From the NCBI GenBank assembly GCA_947503555.1, contig CANNEE010000014.1, forward strand, positions 1 to 64,000: a stretch of 64,000 nt of DNA, in the 5' to 3' direction. The notes under the pieces are model-generated. The model was not told where the DNA came from. It saw only the letters and a program-made list of their open reading frames with translations, and searched no databases. Source of the stretch: an uncultured Shewanella sp. (GTDB lineage Bacteria > Pseudomonadota > Gammaproteobacteria > Enterobacterales > Shewanellaceae). Shown here one piece after another: positions 53,478 through 64,000 of this stretch; position 1 is the stretch's first letter; each line of letters begins with the position of its first letter. The translations under genes and the position numbers were made by a program.

Positions 53478-54599
53478 ATGAGTAAAAGTAAGCTGCTGCC
53501 ACTATTTCTGTCTCTTGGCTTTCTCGCCGTAGTTTTGGTGATTATCTCCATCGAGCCAGAAGCGGTGGAGTCTGCCGATGTGGTCGAAGAGCTGCCGATT
53601 AATGTCAGCGTGCTTGAGGTGAGCCCGAAGGCCTTGGCGGTAAAGGTGAGCACCACAGGTGTGACCAAATCACGTTGGCTGACGGATATTAGTGCTCAAG
53701 TCGATGGCGTTGTCGAGCAGCTTAATCCTAAGCTTGAGCCGGGTAACCTGCTGACTAAAGACACTTTATTGTTAAAGCTCAACCCAGTGCATCTTGAAAC
53801 TCAATTGGCGCAGGCACAAAGCGCTGTGTCTCGCGCTGAGCTTGCATTAACTAAAGAGCAGCATGAACGTACGGTTGCCCAACAAATGCTGAGTCAATCA
53901 GATAATGAATATGCGCGCCATGAGCCGCAAGTTGCCGCAGCTAAAGCAGAGCTTATCTCGGCCAATAAGCAACTGCTTAGTGCCCAAAAGCGATTAAAAG
54001 ATAGCAAGGTGCGGGTGCCTTTTGATGGTGTGGTGATATCGACCAATGTCGCGCCGGGTAAATATGTACAGGCGGGTGTCTCTTTATTAACCCTCGCTAG
54101 TAGCGAGTCTATGGATGTACAGGCGTGGTTATCGCAAAAGCTTTGGTCGCAACTTGAAGGTGAGCTTGACGGTGCCAACATTAGCATCAGCGATCGAGTA
54201 GGCAACACTTGGCCTGCATCTGTACGCTATATTGCGCCATCGTTAGACCCTCAAACCAAGCAGCGTCAATTGGTGCTGAAAGTTGACAACCCCTATGGCG
54301 GCGAAAAGCCTTTGCGCGCCGAGCAGTTTGTCACAGTTAACTTTAGCCTCAAAGCGCAAACGCAGTTGGCGCGAATGCCTCTGGGGGCAGTCACTAATGA
54401 TAATCAGGTCTGGAGTATTGATGATAGTGACCGTTTAACCTTAGAGAGTGTGGATGTGGTGAGCCAAGAGGGCGATGAGGTTATCGTGCGTTTTGAGCAA
54501 AGCCCAAATCAAGCTCGACGCCTAGTGCGTTATCCGCTGCTGTCTATGTTAGCGGGTAAAAAGGTAATTCCTCAAAAGCTGGTGGAGGATAGCCTATGA
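53478..54599 (+). CDS. RND efflux periplasmic adaptor
   Basis: A 373-residue HlyD-type membrane-fusion protein. One N-terminal anchor (LPLFLSLGFLAVVLVII), a lipoyl half-motif, a coiled-coil hairpin with LAQAQSAVSRAELAL, and a KVRVPFDGVV second half. It links the inner pump to a TolC channel coded elsewhere. I start at 53478 (AGGA 8 bases upstream) rather than 53445. Its stop overlaps the pump ATG by ATGA. Confidence 0.92.
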   Translation: MSKSKLLPLFLSLGFLAVVLVIISIEPEAVESADVVEELPINVSVLEVSPKALAVKVSTTGVTKSRWLTDISAQVDGVVEQLNPKLEPGNLLTKDTLLLKLNPVHLETQLAQAQSAVSRAELALTKEQHERTVAQQMLSQSDNEYARHEPQVAAAKAELISANKQLLSAQKRLKDSKVRVPFDGVVISTNVAPGKYVQAGVSLLTLASSESMDVQAWLSQKLWSQLEGELDGANISISDRVGNTWPASVRYIAPSLDPQTKQRQLVLKVDNPYGGEKPLRAEQFVTVNFSLKAQTQLARMPLGAVTNDNQVWSIDDSDRLTLESVDVVSQEGDEVIVRFEQSPNQARRLVRYPLLSMLAGKKVIPQKLVEDSL

Positions 54600-57500
54600 A
54601 GTGGTTAACCCGTTGGTTTTTAGATAATCCTGTTGCGGCGAACTTGTTGATGCTGACTCTGTTGGTTGGTGGTTACTTCTCATTTAAGCAGCTACGTATC
54701 GAGAGTTTTCCGCAAATTGCGCCATCGAGTCTAGTGGTCAGTGTCAGCTACCCAGGCGGCACTGCGGTGCAGGTGGATAATGGTATTACCCAAAGAGTGG
54801 AAGAGGCGGTCAGTGACTTAGCTGGCATCAAGCGTATTACCAGCACCTCGAGTGAAGGCTACTCTCAGGTGACCATCACTAAGAACTCATCGATGGATCT
54901 CAACAAGTTGATGGAGGAGGTGCGCAATAGGGTCAGTGGTATCAGCGACCTGCCCAGTGCGGCATTAACCCCACAGGTCTATCGTAATGAGTTTACTAAC
55001 CTTGCTGCTTATGTGGTGATTTCAGGGCCAAGAAGTGATGATGAGCTACAGCCAATTGCTCAGGCGGTAAAAAAAGCGCTGAAAAAGCACCCCAAAATCT
55101 CCCAAGTGGCGAACCTTGGCGTGCGTCAGCCAATGCTGTTTATCGAGCCTGATGTAGCCGAGCTACGCCGTTACGGCTTGTCGTTAAATGCCATCGCGAA
55201 TCGTATCCATGAGTCATCATTAGAGGCTCAACGTGGCGAGCTTAAAAGTGAGCGGGGCAGGTTAACGATTAGAGGTGATGGTTATGCCGATACCGTTAGC
55301 GCGTTAAATGAGTTAGTGATTACTAGCGGTGCCAATGGCGAAGTGACCTTAGGCGAGCTGGCTCATATTCATCGTGGTTATGAAGAGACAGGCGCGATTG
55401 TACGCAATAACGGCAATACGGCTATTGCACTGTCGGTTTCCACCAGTCAGCAAGATAACTTGCTTCTGGTCAGTGACGCCATCAGTCAGGTGTTAGCCGA
55501 GCAAGAGGCTGCTTTGCCGAGCGATATTGCTATCGATGTGATTGCCGATATGGCGCCCTATATTGAGGAGCAACTGACTCGCCTTGGCACCAATGCTTGG
55601 CAAGGTTTGTTAATCGTATTGATTATTCTGGGGCTGTTTTTGAATTACCGCTTGGCGTTTTGGGTCGCAGTGGGCATTCCTGTTTCCATTGCTGGCGCCA
55701 TGGGGATGATGAGTATTTTTGACTATAGCATTAACGATATTACCCTCTTTGGTTTGATTCTGGTGTTGGGAATATTGGTCGATGATGCTGTGGTTGTGGG
55801 TGAAAGTATTCACGATGCGAGGCGCAAACATCAAGACCCTAAACTGGCGGCATTTAAAGGTGTTGAGCGCGTTGCAGTCGCAACCGTCTTTGGTGTACTC
55901 ACCACTATCGCGGCCTTCTCACCCATGTTATGGATAGATAATGAGCTGGCTAAAATCCTCGCCGGCTTCTCAGCGGTGGTGATATTTGCGCTTATCTTCT
56001 CTCTTATTGAGAGTAAGTTTATTCTGCCCGCGCACTTGATGCATTTAACCAACGATGATGCACACAATGAAAAGAGCAAGGCTAGCACTAACGCTATTGT
56101 TAGCGTATTTAAAGCGGCGCAGGCTAAGGCCAATAATGGTCTGAGCTATGTGATTGATAACCTTTATCAGCCGACACTGCGTGGTGTGCTCAAACATAAA
56201 GCTGCGAGTCTCGTTTTCTTTATCAGCTTACTGATATTGGCCTATGGTTTGTGGGCTAAGGGCTATATTAAAAGCGCCATGTTTCCTGAAATTCCGGGAC
56301 GCTATATGTCGGCCACCATAGAACTTGAAGATGGTGCGCCATTGCCTTTGCAGGTGCAAAATGTGGCTCGTCTTGAAGCGGGGGCGCAAAAGGCAAGTGA
56401 GCAGCTTATTAAGCAATATCAGCTTAACGAAAAACCGATTGTTAACTTGCTGATTGAGTCAGGTGGTTATGGTGAAATCAGCGCCACGGCCGAGCTGAGT
56501 ATCGAGGCGCTACAAAGGATCAACAACACAGAGATGCTCAAGTTGTGGCAGCAATATACAGGGGAGCTAGAAGGGGCTTATTCGGCGAAGTTTTCTGCCG
56601 CCGATGAAACTACGGGTGGCACCTTTATTACGCTTAAGGCTGACGATCGTAAACTTGCGACCATGGCGGCCAAATCCCTTCGAAAGTATTTAAGTGCCTT
56701 ACCCGGCGTTGAAGATGTTTATGATGATGGCCAAGGCGGCATGTTACAGCTAAGGCTTAAATTGAATGACTATGGCCGCCGCATGGGGCTCACTCAGGCT
56801 AATATTGCTCAGCTTGCGGCGAGTGCCTATGGCAGCCTTGAGGTGCATAAGCTGTTGTATTCAGGGTTAGAGACCAAGATAGTGCTTAAGTTTAAAGATA
56901 GTGAGCGCATGAGTCTGGAGCAGTTAAAGTCTGCCCCAATTTTACTCAACAATGGTCAATCTGTGTTTGTCTCCGATGTGGCTGAGTTTAGCTATGAGCG
57001 TGTGCCCGATGAGATCTATCGTCGCGGCCGCGAGCAGGTCATAAGCGTTTATTGGCGTCAAGACAGACAGGTACAATCGCCTGAAGATACCTTGGCCGAG
57101 CTTGAACAAAGGTTCCCTGAAATTGAAGCTCAATATCCTGGCGTTAAAGTAAGTGCGGCGGGGGAGTTTGAAGAGATTGCCGAGGTGCAAGCTGGCTTTA
57201 AACGGGCGCTGATTTTGACCTTGTTGCTGATTTATGCGCTGCTGGCGATTCCGCTAAAATCCTATTGGCAGCCGTTTATTATCATGTCGATTGTGCCCTT
57301 TGGGTTTATTGGCGCACTATGGGGCCACGGTATGTTAGATCTGCCCATCAGCATATTGTCATTGTTTGGCATGATGGCAATGACAGGCATAGTGGTAAAT
57401 GACTCACTAGTATTGATGACGCGTTTCAATGAGTATTATCGACAAGGCATGTCAGCTTTTGATGCGGCGCTAACTGCTGGCAAAAGCCGCTTTAGGGCTA

Positions 57501-57748
57501 TTTTCCTTACCACAGTGACGACAGTGTGCGGTTTAATCCCACTGCTATTGGAAAGCTCAGAGCAGGCACAATATCTCAAACCTGCGGCCGTGTCTTTGGT
57601 GTTTGGTGAGCTATTTGCCACCTTGATTACTTTGGTGCTAATTCCACTCATCTTAGTGCTATTTAGTAAGCAGCAAGTCAGTAAAGTGGATCCTAGCTTG
57701 CGTGAGATAGAGTTAAATGAAATAGAGCGCCAAGCATCGGCAAGTTAG
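54596..57748 (+). CDS. RND efflux pump (HAE-like)
   Basis: A 1050-residue proton-driven exporter of the RND superfamily, with 12 spans in two repeats. The TM4 region has GILVDDAVVVGES with the paired Asp residues of proton relay. It resembles multidrug-type pumps more than metal pumps, substrate unknown. It is coupled to its adaptor. No outer channel is in the operon. Confidence 0.93.
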   Translation: MKWLTRWFLDNPVAANLLMLTLLVGGYFSFKQLRIESFPQIAPSSLVVSVSYPGGTAVQVDNGITQRVEEAVSDLAGIKRITSTSSEGYSQVTITKNSSMDLNKLMEEVRNRVSGISDLPSAALTPQVYRNEFTNLAAYVVISGPRSDDELQPIAQAVKKALKKHPKISQVANLGVRQPMLFIEPDVAELRRYGLSLNAIANRIHESSLEAQRGELKSERGRLTIRGDGYADTVSALNELVITSGANGEVTLGELAHIHRGYEETGAIVRNNGNTAIALSVSTSQQDNLLLVSDAISQVLAEQEAALPSDIAIDVIADMAPYIEEQLTRLGTNAWQGLLIVLIILGLFLNYRLAFWVAVGIPVSIAGAMGMMSIFDYSINDITLFGLILVLGILVDDAVVVGESIHDARRKHQDPKLAAFKGVERVAVATVFGVLTTIAAFSPMLWIDNELAKILAGFSAVVIFALIFSLIESKFILPAHLMHLTNDDAHNEKSKASTNAIVSVFKAAQAKANNGLSYVIDNLYQPTLRGVLKHKAASLVFFISLLILAYGLWAKGYIKSAMFPEIPGRYMSATIELEDGAPLPLQVQNVARLEAGAQKASEQLIKQYQLNEKPIVNLLIESGGYGEISATAELSIEALQRINNTEMLKLWQQYTGELEGAYSAKFSAADETTGGTFITLKADDRKLATMAAKSLRKYLSALPGVEDVYDDGQGGMLQLRLKLNDYGRRMGLTQANIAQLAASAYGSLEVHKLLYSGLETKIVLKFKDSERMSLEQLKSAPILLNNGQSVFVSDVAEFSYERVPDEIYRRGREQVISVYWRQDRQVQSPEDTLAELEQRFPEIEAQYPGVKVSAAGEFEEIAEVQAGFKRALILTLLLIYALLAIPLKSYWQPFIIMSIVPFGFIGALWGHGMLDLPISILSLFGMMAMTGIVVNDSLVLMTRFNEYYRQGMSAFDAALTAGKSRFRAIFLTTVTTVCGLIPLLLESSEQAQYLKPAAVSLVFGELFATLITLVLIPLILVLFSKQQVSKVDPSLREIELNEIERQASAS

Positions 57749-57788
57749 GTGTCTAGGGTTTTAGAGGAACATTACATTAGTGTGTTGA

Positions 57789-57822
57789 AAGGCGCTTTAG
57801 CATTTAAAGCGCCTTGGTTTTC
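57789..57822 (+). terminator. terminator of the RND operon
   Basis: AAGGCGCTTTA / TAAAGCGCCTT stem, then TTGGTTTTC. Confidence 0.85.
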
Positions 57823-57844
57823 AATGCTGTCACTTGTCAAAATA

Positions 57845-57884
57845 AAACAGGCTGCTTCTAGCATTAGGAGCAGCCTGTTTTTTG
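57845..57884. terminator. bidirectional terminator before the 1047-residue gene
   Basis: A 12-bp stem AAACAGGCTGCT / AGCAGCCTGTTT, with T-rich tails in both directions, between convergent genes. Confidence 0.85.
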
Positions 57885-57908
57885 TTTCGCTAGAGATATG
57901 CGTGAGGA

Positions 57909-60900
57909 CTAGTCGCGGCCTAACAGTGAGAAAACGCGCTCAAGTAGCGTGGGATCTCTAGGTTCTAGCAGATTGGCGACACGATTGTGTTTACCGACAC
58001 TGAGATGCTCAAGTAGATCCTCAACGCTATAGGACTCACTATTTTCCGGTAGGTAGTCTAGCTCTTTAAACTCAACGCCTTGGACAATATCGACTATCTG
58101 TTTGTAGGTGGCCTCTCCTCGAATATAGGCCATCACCTTGTCGACTTGTTGCTGGTGAAGGTTATTGTCTAAGGCCTGTTGCATTACCTCGATGGCATCA
58201 GGTGACACTGTGTCATCGATAACATAGATAGAAGGGTAATCCTTAAAGGCAAGGTGCGCGAAATTGTTGATGGATTTAATCAACCAAGGCTTGGTCAGGA
58301 GCTCATAATCCTCACCCTGCTTTTGCAGCATAAAACACTCATGGTGCAGATAAGGCTGTTTGACTAATAGCTGGCTAAGAGCGGCATCGAGGGGGATCTC
58401 TTTTGATAGCTTGCTGATAAGCTTATGAACCTGCATATAGTTGTCTTCACCTAGCAGGTAGTGGCCCTCTGCTGAGTAGCCAAGCTGCTGAGTCTCATTT
58501 AGGCTCTCGTAGAGACGCTGCTCAGGTTGTGGCAGACTGCGGGTTAACCAGTTCTCTAGCGCCCATAGACATTCTTGCTCTAGTTTGGCTCTGGCAAGCC
58601 TGCGGGATTTGCCTTTAAGCTCCTCTAGGTGCTGAAGGAATCTGACTCTATTATATTGCTCTGAATGGATAAGCGCTTGGTCAAGCAGCTGTGTCAGCTC
58701 GCTATGCTCTTGCTGGCCATAAAACTCAAGCATTTGATGCCAACGCTTTTCAAAATAGCTTCTATCTATTAGCCAGATATAGTAATTGAGCTTGTCGATA
58801 TTGAGCCTTGCAAGGTGTGACAAGAGTATGGCTTCGCTCTCCTCATTGAGTCTAGGCGTGCTTTCATCCTCATCTTCGTCTTCATCCTCACCTCGGTTGA
58901 GTGATGGAATATAAAAGTCATACAGGCTTTTGATGATGCTGATAGGCTCGATGAAAGTGATGCATTCGAGCAGACGTTTTAGCTGGCTTTGAATCGATAG
59001 AGGCAACTCTATGATGAGATAGATAGTCGCTAATAGATAGCGGTCATGGCCAAACCTAAACGCGCCTTCAAATTTGAATTTACGATCCCAATGGGTTTCC
59101 GACTCAGGGCTGTAAAACATCAGCATGTTGGATTCGGCTTGCTTCGCAGTCAGCGTATTCTTACCATGAATAAAGTCAACTAACTCTTGCCAACGCTGGT
59201 TACAGATCTTCTCAGCTTCCCCTTTGAGATAGTTAGTGGAGATTTTATCTTTCATCTCATCAATGACTTGCTCTACCACTTGCGTCTCAACATAGTCTAA
59301 GCAGGCGCGATAGAGGTCGTCATGATTCTCAGGAGTCTCGGTTTCCATCGCCACTATATAAGCAGAAATCAGCATTTGCTTCTCAGCCCCTAGTTGAGCG
59401 AGACCTTGATACCAATTTAGGGCAGCACTTCTGTACTGGCAAATGATGTTATAGGCCTGAGTGAGCGTCTCGAAATTTGGCTTTTTGAGCATAGCAGTCA
59501 CACTATGTAGCTCACTGAGATCTTGTTTACTGTCGATTGACTTGCGGTAGCGCTTATCGAAACCGGCGGCATCAATAATGGGGTAGGTATCGACAATGAG
59601 AGTCTTAATATCATCCTTAAGGGCCTTGCCGCCGCTTAAGTGAAATAGCAGGTCAAAGAAGCGCAGCACTCTAGCACTGTCTTTATCCTCTATTTGAACC
59701 CGGTCCAGCTCATCTTCGACGAAATCGATAACCAGATCATAGAGCTTGTCATTAAACTCGCTGGCAGAGCAAGAATCAGTGTCCTTAAGCTCACACAAAG
59801 AGTGAGTCTCTTTGCATGCTTGATGGAAGTTAACGTTAGGGGCGGTTTCAAGTACACTTTCATCGCCGCCTTTGTCTACATAATCCCACAGGGCTGCACC
59901 ATTGCTGATATTACGGCTGACAAATTCAGTCCACTCAAAACGGGCTGTATAGATCGAGTAGTAGCTTATTTTGGCGCGCTGCTCTGCCCAAGGGTCGACA
60001 GAGTTGCTTAAAGGCTTGCCGAGATCTGCTTCTATCGCTTGAGCATGCTTTTGGGCAACATCGCGAGCCTTAGCTGTTAGGTAGTCATAATCAAAATCAC
60101 GCTCTATGCCTGAGTAGTCTTTGATGTCATGGGCGAGCAGACTGGCATAGAAATAGTCGACGGGCTGGGTTGCTAACTTTACTGGTTCGATATCTTGGCC
60201 CCAAGTGTCGTAGGGATCGAGATATTCCTCAAAGGGTAAGTAGGCTTGGTCAATAAACCTTTGGGTGAGTAGGGCTTGAAACTCGATAAAGGCTTCTTGG
60301 CTATTTGCAAAATAGTGATAGAGCGGGGATATTGGTGCGCTGTCATGTTGGCAGGAATCTTCTGCTAATTCTGCTTGTTGCTCGTCACTATCCTCATCTT
60401 CATCGTCGTACTCTTGATGGAGTTCACTCGCGTCAAAGTCAGGATCTTGAATAAACATGGTGTTGCGCACGCTTGGGTGGTCGCAATAACACCAAGCTTT
60501 GATGGTGTCGCTTGTTATGCCATGGTGCTGAGCATAGGCGTTGACTAAGTTGAGTACCGTATCTGAAGTGTATTTGTCCTTAGCGGCAATAAAACCGGTA
60601 AATAGGTAGCCATATTCTGGATAGCAATAGCTCAGCGCATAGAGGCTATGAAGACCAAAAAATTGATCCTCTGAGATAAACAGATGATACCAGTTGTTAA
60701 CCAAACGGCCGCGTTCACGCATGGCTTTGGCCAGTTCCACTAACTGGGGTAGCAGGGTTTTATCTTCTAGGGCTATTAAAAATAGACAGGTCTCTGAAGA
60801 GAGGGCTTCGTTTAAATTATCTTTTACCTCATCGATAAGGTAGCTTGAATGCAGAAGCGATGAGATAAGGGTCTTGTTTGAATATTGGCTCCAGTCATAG

Positions 60901-61052
60901 GGCGTCGAAAACTCAAATATATACTTGCAGTAGGTATGACGAAACGCTTCGCCACTGTTGACTAGCTCGGTATATTGAGTGAGTGCCTTGGCGATACTGT
61001 CTCTGCTTTGAATATTAACGGCAATGGGGTGAGTGGAGAGCACTTGATACAT
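57909..61052 (-). CDS. large protein of unknown function
   Basis: A 1047-residue protein without signal peptide or membrane spans, and no family I recognise. It looks almost all alpha-helical, as in repeat or scaffold proteins. There are two very acidic stretches: about 215-240 (HQEYDDEDEDSDEQQ) and about 735-750 (GEDEDEDEDEST). No Walker, nuclease or protease motif is visible. It has its own terminator region and stands alone between an RND operon and fusA. The base composition looks like its core neighbours. Confidence 0.85.
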   Translation of the reverse strand: MYQVLSTHPIAVNIQSRDSIAKALTQYTELVNSGEAFRHTYCKYIFEFSTPYDWSQYSNKTLISSLLHSSYLIDEVKDNLNEALSSETCLFLIALEDKTLLPQLVELAKAMRERGRLVNNWYHLFISEDQFFGLHSLYALSYCYPEYGYLFTGFIAAKDKYTSDTVLNLVNAYAQHHGITSDTIKAWCYCDHPSVRNTMFIQDPDFDASELHQEYDDEDEDSDEQQAELAEDSCQHDSAPISPLYHYFANSQEAFIEFQALLTQRFIDQAYLPFEEYLDPYDTWGQDIEPVKLATQPVDYFYASLLAHDIKDYSGIERDFDYDYLTAKARDVAQKHAQAIEADLGKPLSNSVDPWAEQRAKISYYSIYTARFEWTEFVSRNISNGAALWDYVDKGGDESVLETAPNVNFHQACKETHSLCELKDTDSCSASEFNDKLYDLVIDFVEDELDRVQIEDKDSARVLRFFDLLFHLSGGKALKDDIKTLIVDTYPIIDAAGFDKRYRKSIDSKQDLSELHSVTAMLKKPNFETLTQAYNIICQYRSAALNWYQGLAQLGAEKQMLISAYIVAMETETPENHDDLYRACLDYVETQVVEQVIDEMKDKISTNYLKGEAEKICNQRWQELVDFIHGKNTLTAKQAESNMLMFYSPESETHWDRKFKFEGAFRFGHDRYLLATIYLIIELPLSIQSQLKRLLECITFIEPISIIKSLYDFYIPSLNRGEDEDEDEDESTPRLNEESEAILLSHLARLNIDKLNYYIWLIDRSYFEKRWHQMLEFYGQQEHSELTQLLDQALIHSEQYNRVRFLQHLEELKGKSRRLARAKLEQECLWALENWLTRSLPQPEQRLYESLNETQQLGYSAEGHYLLGEDNYMQVHKLISKLSKEIPLDAALSQLLVKQPYLHHECFMLQKQGEDYELLTKPWLIKSINNFAHLAFKDYPSIYVIDDTVSPDAIEVMQQALDNNLHQQQVDKVMAYIRGEATYKQIVDIVQGVEFKELDYLPENSESYSVEDLLEHLSVGKHNRVANLLEPRDPTLLERVFSLLGRD

Positions 61053-61236
61053 ATGGCTACTGATTCCCTGTAGTAATATTTAGGTCTTTTCACTTGAGTC
61101 GTGAAAATAGAATTTGTGATTTTTATCAGTGATTTAACAAGAGTTCAAGCAAGTTTACTCAAGCTAAGTCACATTTTGCATATTATGACTGCTTGCTTGG
61201 CAGTGAAATGGAAAGAGGGCGAGATAGGACTGGCAA

Positions 61237-61270
61237 TAAAAAACCCTTATGGCTGAGCCATAAGGGTTTT
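61237..61270 (-). terminator. terminator of fusA
   Basis: A 14-bp stem AAAACCCTTATGGC / GCCATAAGGGTTTT with a 3-base loop and T tails both ways. 31 bases after the stop. Confidence 0.93.
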
Positions 61271-61300
61271 GAAATTATTGAAGTAAGCTAAAAGCTAAGA

Positions 61301-63388
61301 TTACTTGTTTGCTTCTCTTTCTTTAACTTCTTCGATAACTTTTTCAGCTACGCTTGCTGGACATGGGTTGTAGTGTGAGAACTCCATAGAGAACTGACCA
61401 CGACCTGAAGTCATAGTACGTAGAGTACCGATGTAACCGAACATTTCTGATAGCGGTACGTCAGCCTTGATACGAACACCAGTTACGCCAGCTTGTTGGT
61501 CTTTGATCATACCACGACGACGGTTAAGGTCACCGATTACGTCACCAACGTGATCTTCTGGAGTGAATACGTCAACCTTCATCACAGGCTCAAGAAGTTG
61601 AGCACCTGCTTTTGGCATAGACTGACGGAATGCACCTTTAGCTGCGATTTCGAACGCGATAGCAGAAGAGTCAACTGCGTGGAATGCACCGTCAACAAGC
61701 TCAAGCTCAACGTCTAGCACAGGGAAGCCAGCAACAGTACCAGTTTCCATCATGCTCTCGAAGCCTTTCTCAACTGCAGGCCAGAATTCTTTAGGTACGT
61801 TACCACCAACAACAGAAGAGCTGAAGTTGAAGCCGCTACCTGGCTCACCAGGACGGATAACATAGTCGATCTTACCGAACTGACCAGAACCACCAGACTG
61901 CTTCTTGTGAGTGTAGCTGTCTTCGATAGTTTGAGTAATAGTTTCACGGTAAGCAACTTGTGGTTGACCTACTTCTAGTTCAACACCGTAAGTACGTTTA
62001 AGGATATCAACCTTAATGTCTAGGTGAAGCTCACCCATACCTTTAAGGATGGTTTCGCCTGAATCTTCGTCAGTTTCAACTTGGAAAGAAGGATCTTCTG
62101 CAACCATCTTACCGATAGCGATACCCATCTTCTCAGTAGAACCTTTATCTTTAGGCGCAACAGCGATAGAGATTACTGGCTCAGGGAAGATCATTGGCTC
62201 AAGAGTACAAGGCGCTTTAACATCACATAGAGTGTGACCAGTTTGAACGTTCTTCATACCTACAACAGCGATGATGTCACCAGCTTGTGCAGTAGTTAGT
62301 TCGTTACGCTCGTCTGCTTGCATCTCAACCATACGGCCGATACGCTCAGTCTTACCAGTAGCACTGTTAAGTACAGTGTCACCTTTGTTCATTACACCTG
62401 AGTAGATACGGATGAAGGTTAGGGCGCCGAAGCGGTCATCCATAATCTTAAATGCTAGTGCACGTAGAGGCTCTTTTGCATCAACAGTTGCAACTTCACC
62501 TGTTGGCTCACCAGTTTCTTTGTCAGTCAGTGGCTGAGGATCAACTTCAGTTGGAGCTGGTAGGTAATCTACAACAGCGTCAAGAACTAGCTGAACACCC
62601 TTGTTCTTAAATGCAGAACCACAGAATGTTGGGAAGAATGCTAGGTCACGAGTACCTTTACGGATACAAGCTTTTAGTTGCTCGATGGTAGGCTCTTCAC
62701 CTTCCATGTAAGCTTCCATTAGGTCGTCGTCCATTTCTACCGCAGTTTCGATTAGCTCTTCACGGTAAGTTTCAACGTCGTCAACCATATCAGCAGGGAT
62801 ATCTTGGATTTCGTAGTTTTCTGGAAGACCAGTGTCATCCCATACGAAAGCTTTACGGCTTAGTAGGTCAACAACACCAACGAAATCATCTTCACGACCG
62901 ATAGGAAGAACCATAACTAGTGGCTTAGCACCTAGTACGTTCTTAACTTGGTCAACAACACGGAAGAAGTCAGCACCCATACGGTCTAGCTTGTTAACGA
63001 AGATCAGACGAGATACTTCTGATTCGTTAGCATAACGCCAGTTAGTTTCTGACTGAGGCTCAACACCACCAGAACCACAGAATACACCAACACCACCGTC
63101 AAGTACTTTTAGAGAACGATATACTTCAACTGTGAAGTCAACGTGACCAGGAGTATCGATAACGTTTAGACGGTGATCATTCCAGAAACAGCTTACCGCT
63201 GCTGATTGGATAGTAATACCACGCTCAGCTTCCTGTTCCATGAAGTCAGTTGTTGACTCGCCATCATGAACTTCACCAGTCTTATGGATTTGACCAGTTA
63301 GCTTTAGGATACGCTCAGTTGTCGTGGTCTTACCCGCATCAACGTGAGCGAAAATACCAATGTTTCTGTACTTTGATAAATCAGTCAT
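61301..63388 (-). CDS. fusA: stand-alone elongation factor G (second copy type)
   Basis: GTPase that drives ribosomal translocation and, with RRF, recycling. 695 residues: G1 [12 protein letters not shown]2 RGITI, G3 DTPGH, G4 NKLD, G5 GSA, then domains II-V. It is not in an rpsL-rpsG-fusA-tufA operon, and the sequence (NKLDRMG, SHYNPCP) fits the second EF-G copy known in Shewanella and Vibrio. The main fusA would be elsewhere. Single gene. Confidence 0.92.
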   Translation of the reverse strand: MTDLSKYRNIGIFAHVDAGKTTTTERILKLTGQIHKTGEVHDGESTTDFMEQEAERGITIQSAAVSCFWNDHRLNVIDTPGHVDFTVEVYRSLKVLDGGVGVFCGSGGVEPQSETNWRYANESEVSRLIFVNKLDRMGADFFRVVDQVKNVLGAKPLVMVLPIGREDDFVGVVDLLSRKAFVWDDTGLPENYEIQDIPADMVDDVETYREELIETAVEMDDDLMEAYMEGEEPTIEQLKACIRKGTRDLAFFPTFCGSAFKNKGVQLVLDAVVDYLPAPTEVDPQPLTDKETGEPTGEVATVDAKEPLRALAFKIMDDRFGALTFIRIYSGVMNKGDTVLNSATGKTERIGRMVEMQADERNELTTAQAGDIIAVVGMKNVQTGHTLCDVKAPCTLEPMIFPEPVISIAVAPKDKGSTEKMGIAIGKMVAEDPSFQVETDEDSGETILKGMGELHLDIKVDILKRTYGVELEVGQPQVAYRETITQTIEDSYTHKKQSGGSGQFGKIDYVIRPGEPGSGFNFSSSVVGGNVPKEFWPAVEKGFESMMETGTVAGFPVLDVELELVDGAFHAVDSSAIAFEIAAKGAFRQSMPKAGAQLLEPVMKVDVFTPEDHVGDVIGDLNRRRGMIKDQQAGVTGVRIKADVPLSEMFGYIGTLRTMTSGRGQFSMEFSHYNPCPASVAEKVIEEVKEREANK

Positions 63389-64000
63389 TTTTCTACTCTG
63401 TTTGAGTTACGTTCTAAAATTCGGGGGAAGTATATCAATACTTTTGCCAAAGTTTTATCTGTTTTTATGAAAATCTTCCAAATAAAGTAAAAAAGGCGGT
63501 TTTAAAAGGATGATTTGGCTGTTAGTATCGTACGATTAGGCTGGTTTATTTTCTTGACTAGTCAGTCAAAATTTCTTCTCGTCTTTACTACTCTTCCTGC
63601 CTTTTCGTTAGTCATGTCAGCTTTGGCAATTGATCAAAACGCATTTTAATCAATGCCTTAATAAGATTCTCTCTTTGAATTGTTGATAGGTGTTTACGCG
63701 TCCGATTAGTGAATAAGCCTGATAGAGTCAAGCCTTGAAGGCTTTTTGTTGGCTCAGCATTGGCTTTTCGAATTGTTTTTTTAATGAGCAATTATTTTTG
63801 CTCTATTTTACTTATTCAAGGCCATATTCGCTAAAAATGTCATCATTTTGGATGAAGTTTGCGGTGTTTAAGGTCAAAAGCGGGTGAACACATGCAGTTG
63901 AAATAGGCATGCATGGGGCGAGCATGCCTATGTGATGACCTGATCCACTCATTAAGCGGCAATCTAGAATTAGCTATAACCCTCTATAAAGCGTTTCAAT
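63389..64000. other. intergenic region upstream of fusA
   Basis: No gene found on either strand. There are two hairpins: AAGCCT / AGGCTT with a TTTTTG tail near 63726-63743, and ATAGGCATGC / GCATGCCTAT at 63903-63931, without a T run. Confidence 0.5.

Noticed and set aside
1-64000. CRISPR array
   Set aside because: No series of spaced identical repeats seen on either strand.

Overview
The window looks like chromosome of a Shewanella-type marine gammaproteobacterium. The reasons are an acetyl-CoA synthetase divergent from a symporter-fused hybrid kinase of the CrbS type, the msbA-lpxK-ycaR block, a stand-alone second EF-G, several GGDEF proteins, and an outer-membrane OmcA/MtrC-like multihaem lipoprotein. 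Genus assignment is inference from protein families and gene order; no search was run.

Layout. 1-11.7 kb is mostly core: the end of a tRNA-Lys gene followed by decayed tandem copies of it, grxA, radD (its last codons and stop lie in a 266-bp MITE-like element), acs, the CrbS-type kinase, a Blc lipocalin, and a three-gene unit (ABM monooxygenase, B12-binding sensor, diguanylate cyclase). 11.7-30.2 kb is accessory DNA. It holds a MerR-controlled copper operon (two very small membrane proteins, the MerR regulator, CopA), a CueP / lipoprotein / CopC / CopD block, and a Cus-type tripartite efflux operon (CopL-like, DUF411, TolC-like, CusB with two appended CusF-like domains, CusA). Broken pieces of transposases, a GGDEF protein, an MFS transporter and a PEP-utilising enzyme surround it, together with one intact IS3-family insertion sequence.

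30.2-39.4 kb is a second mobile block. It has five overlapping minus-strand genes, three of which match the gamma-Mobile-Trio (GmtY, GmtZ, GmtX) layout. The fifth gene is a RecD-like N-terminal fragment, and next to it lies cargo: an Xre regulator divergent from a winged-helix/coiled-coil protein and an SF2 helicase, with an operator-like palindrome over the -10 box. This cargo is the best candidate here for an undescribed, possibly anti-phage, system.

39.4-64 kb returns to core-like genes: xthA-yciI-yciB, a Cache/PAS/GGDEF protein, DUF2062, comEC, msbA-lpxK-ycaR, a small kinase, the multihaem cytochrome, an RND efflux pair, a 1047-residue protein I do not recognise, and a stand-alone fusA. 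The copper genes together cover cytosolic export (CopA), periplasmic handling (CueP, CopC/D, DUF411, CusF domains) and expulsion through the outer membrane (CusABC).
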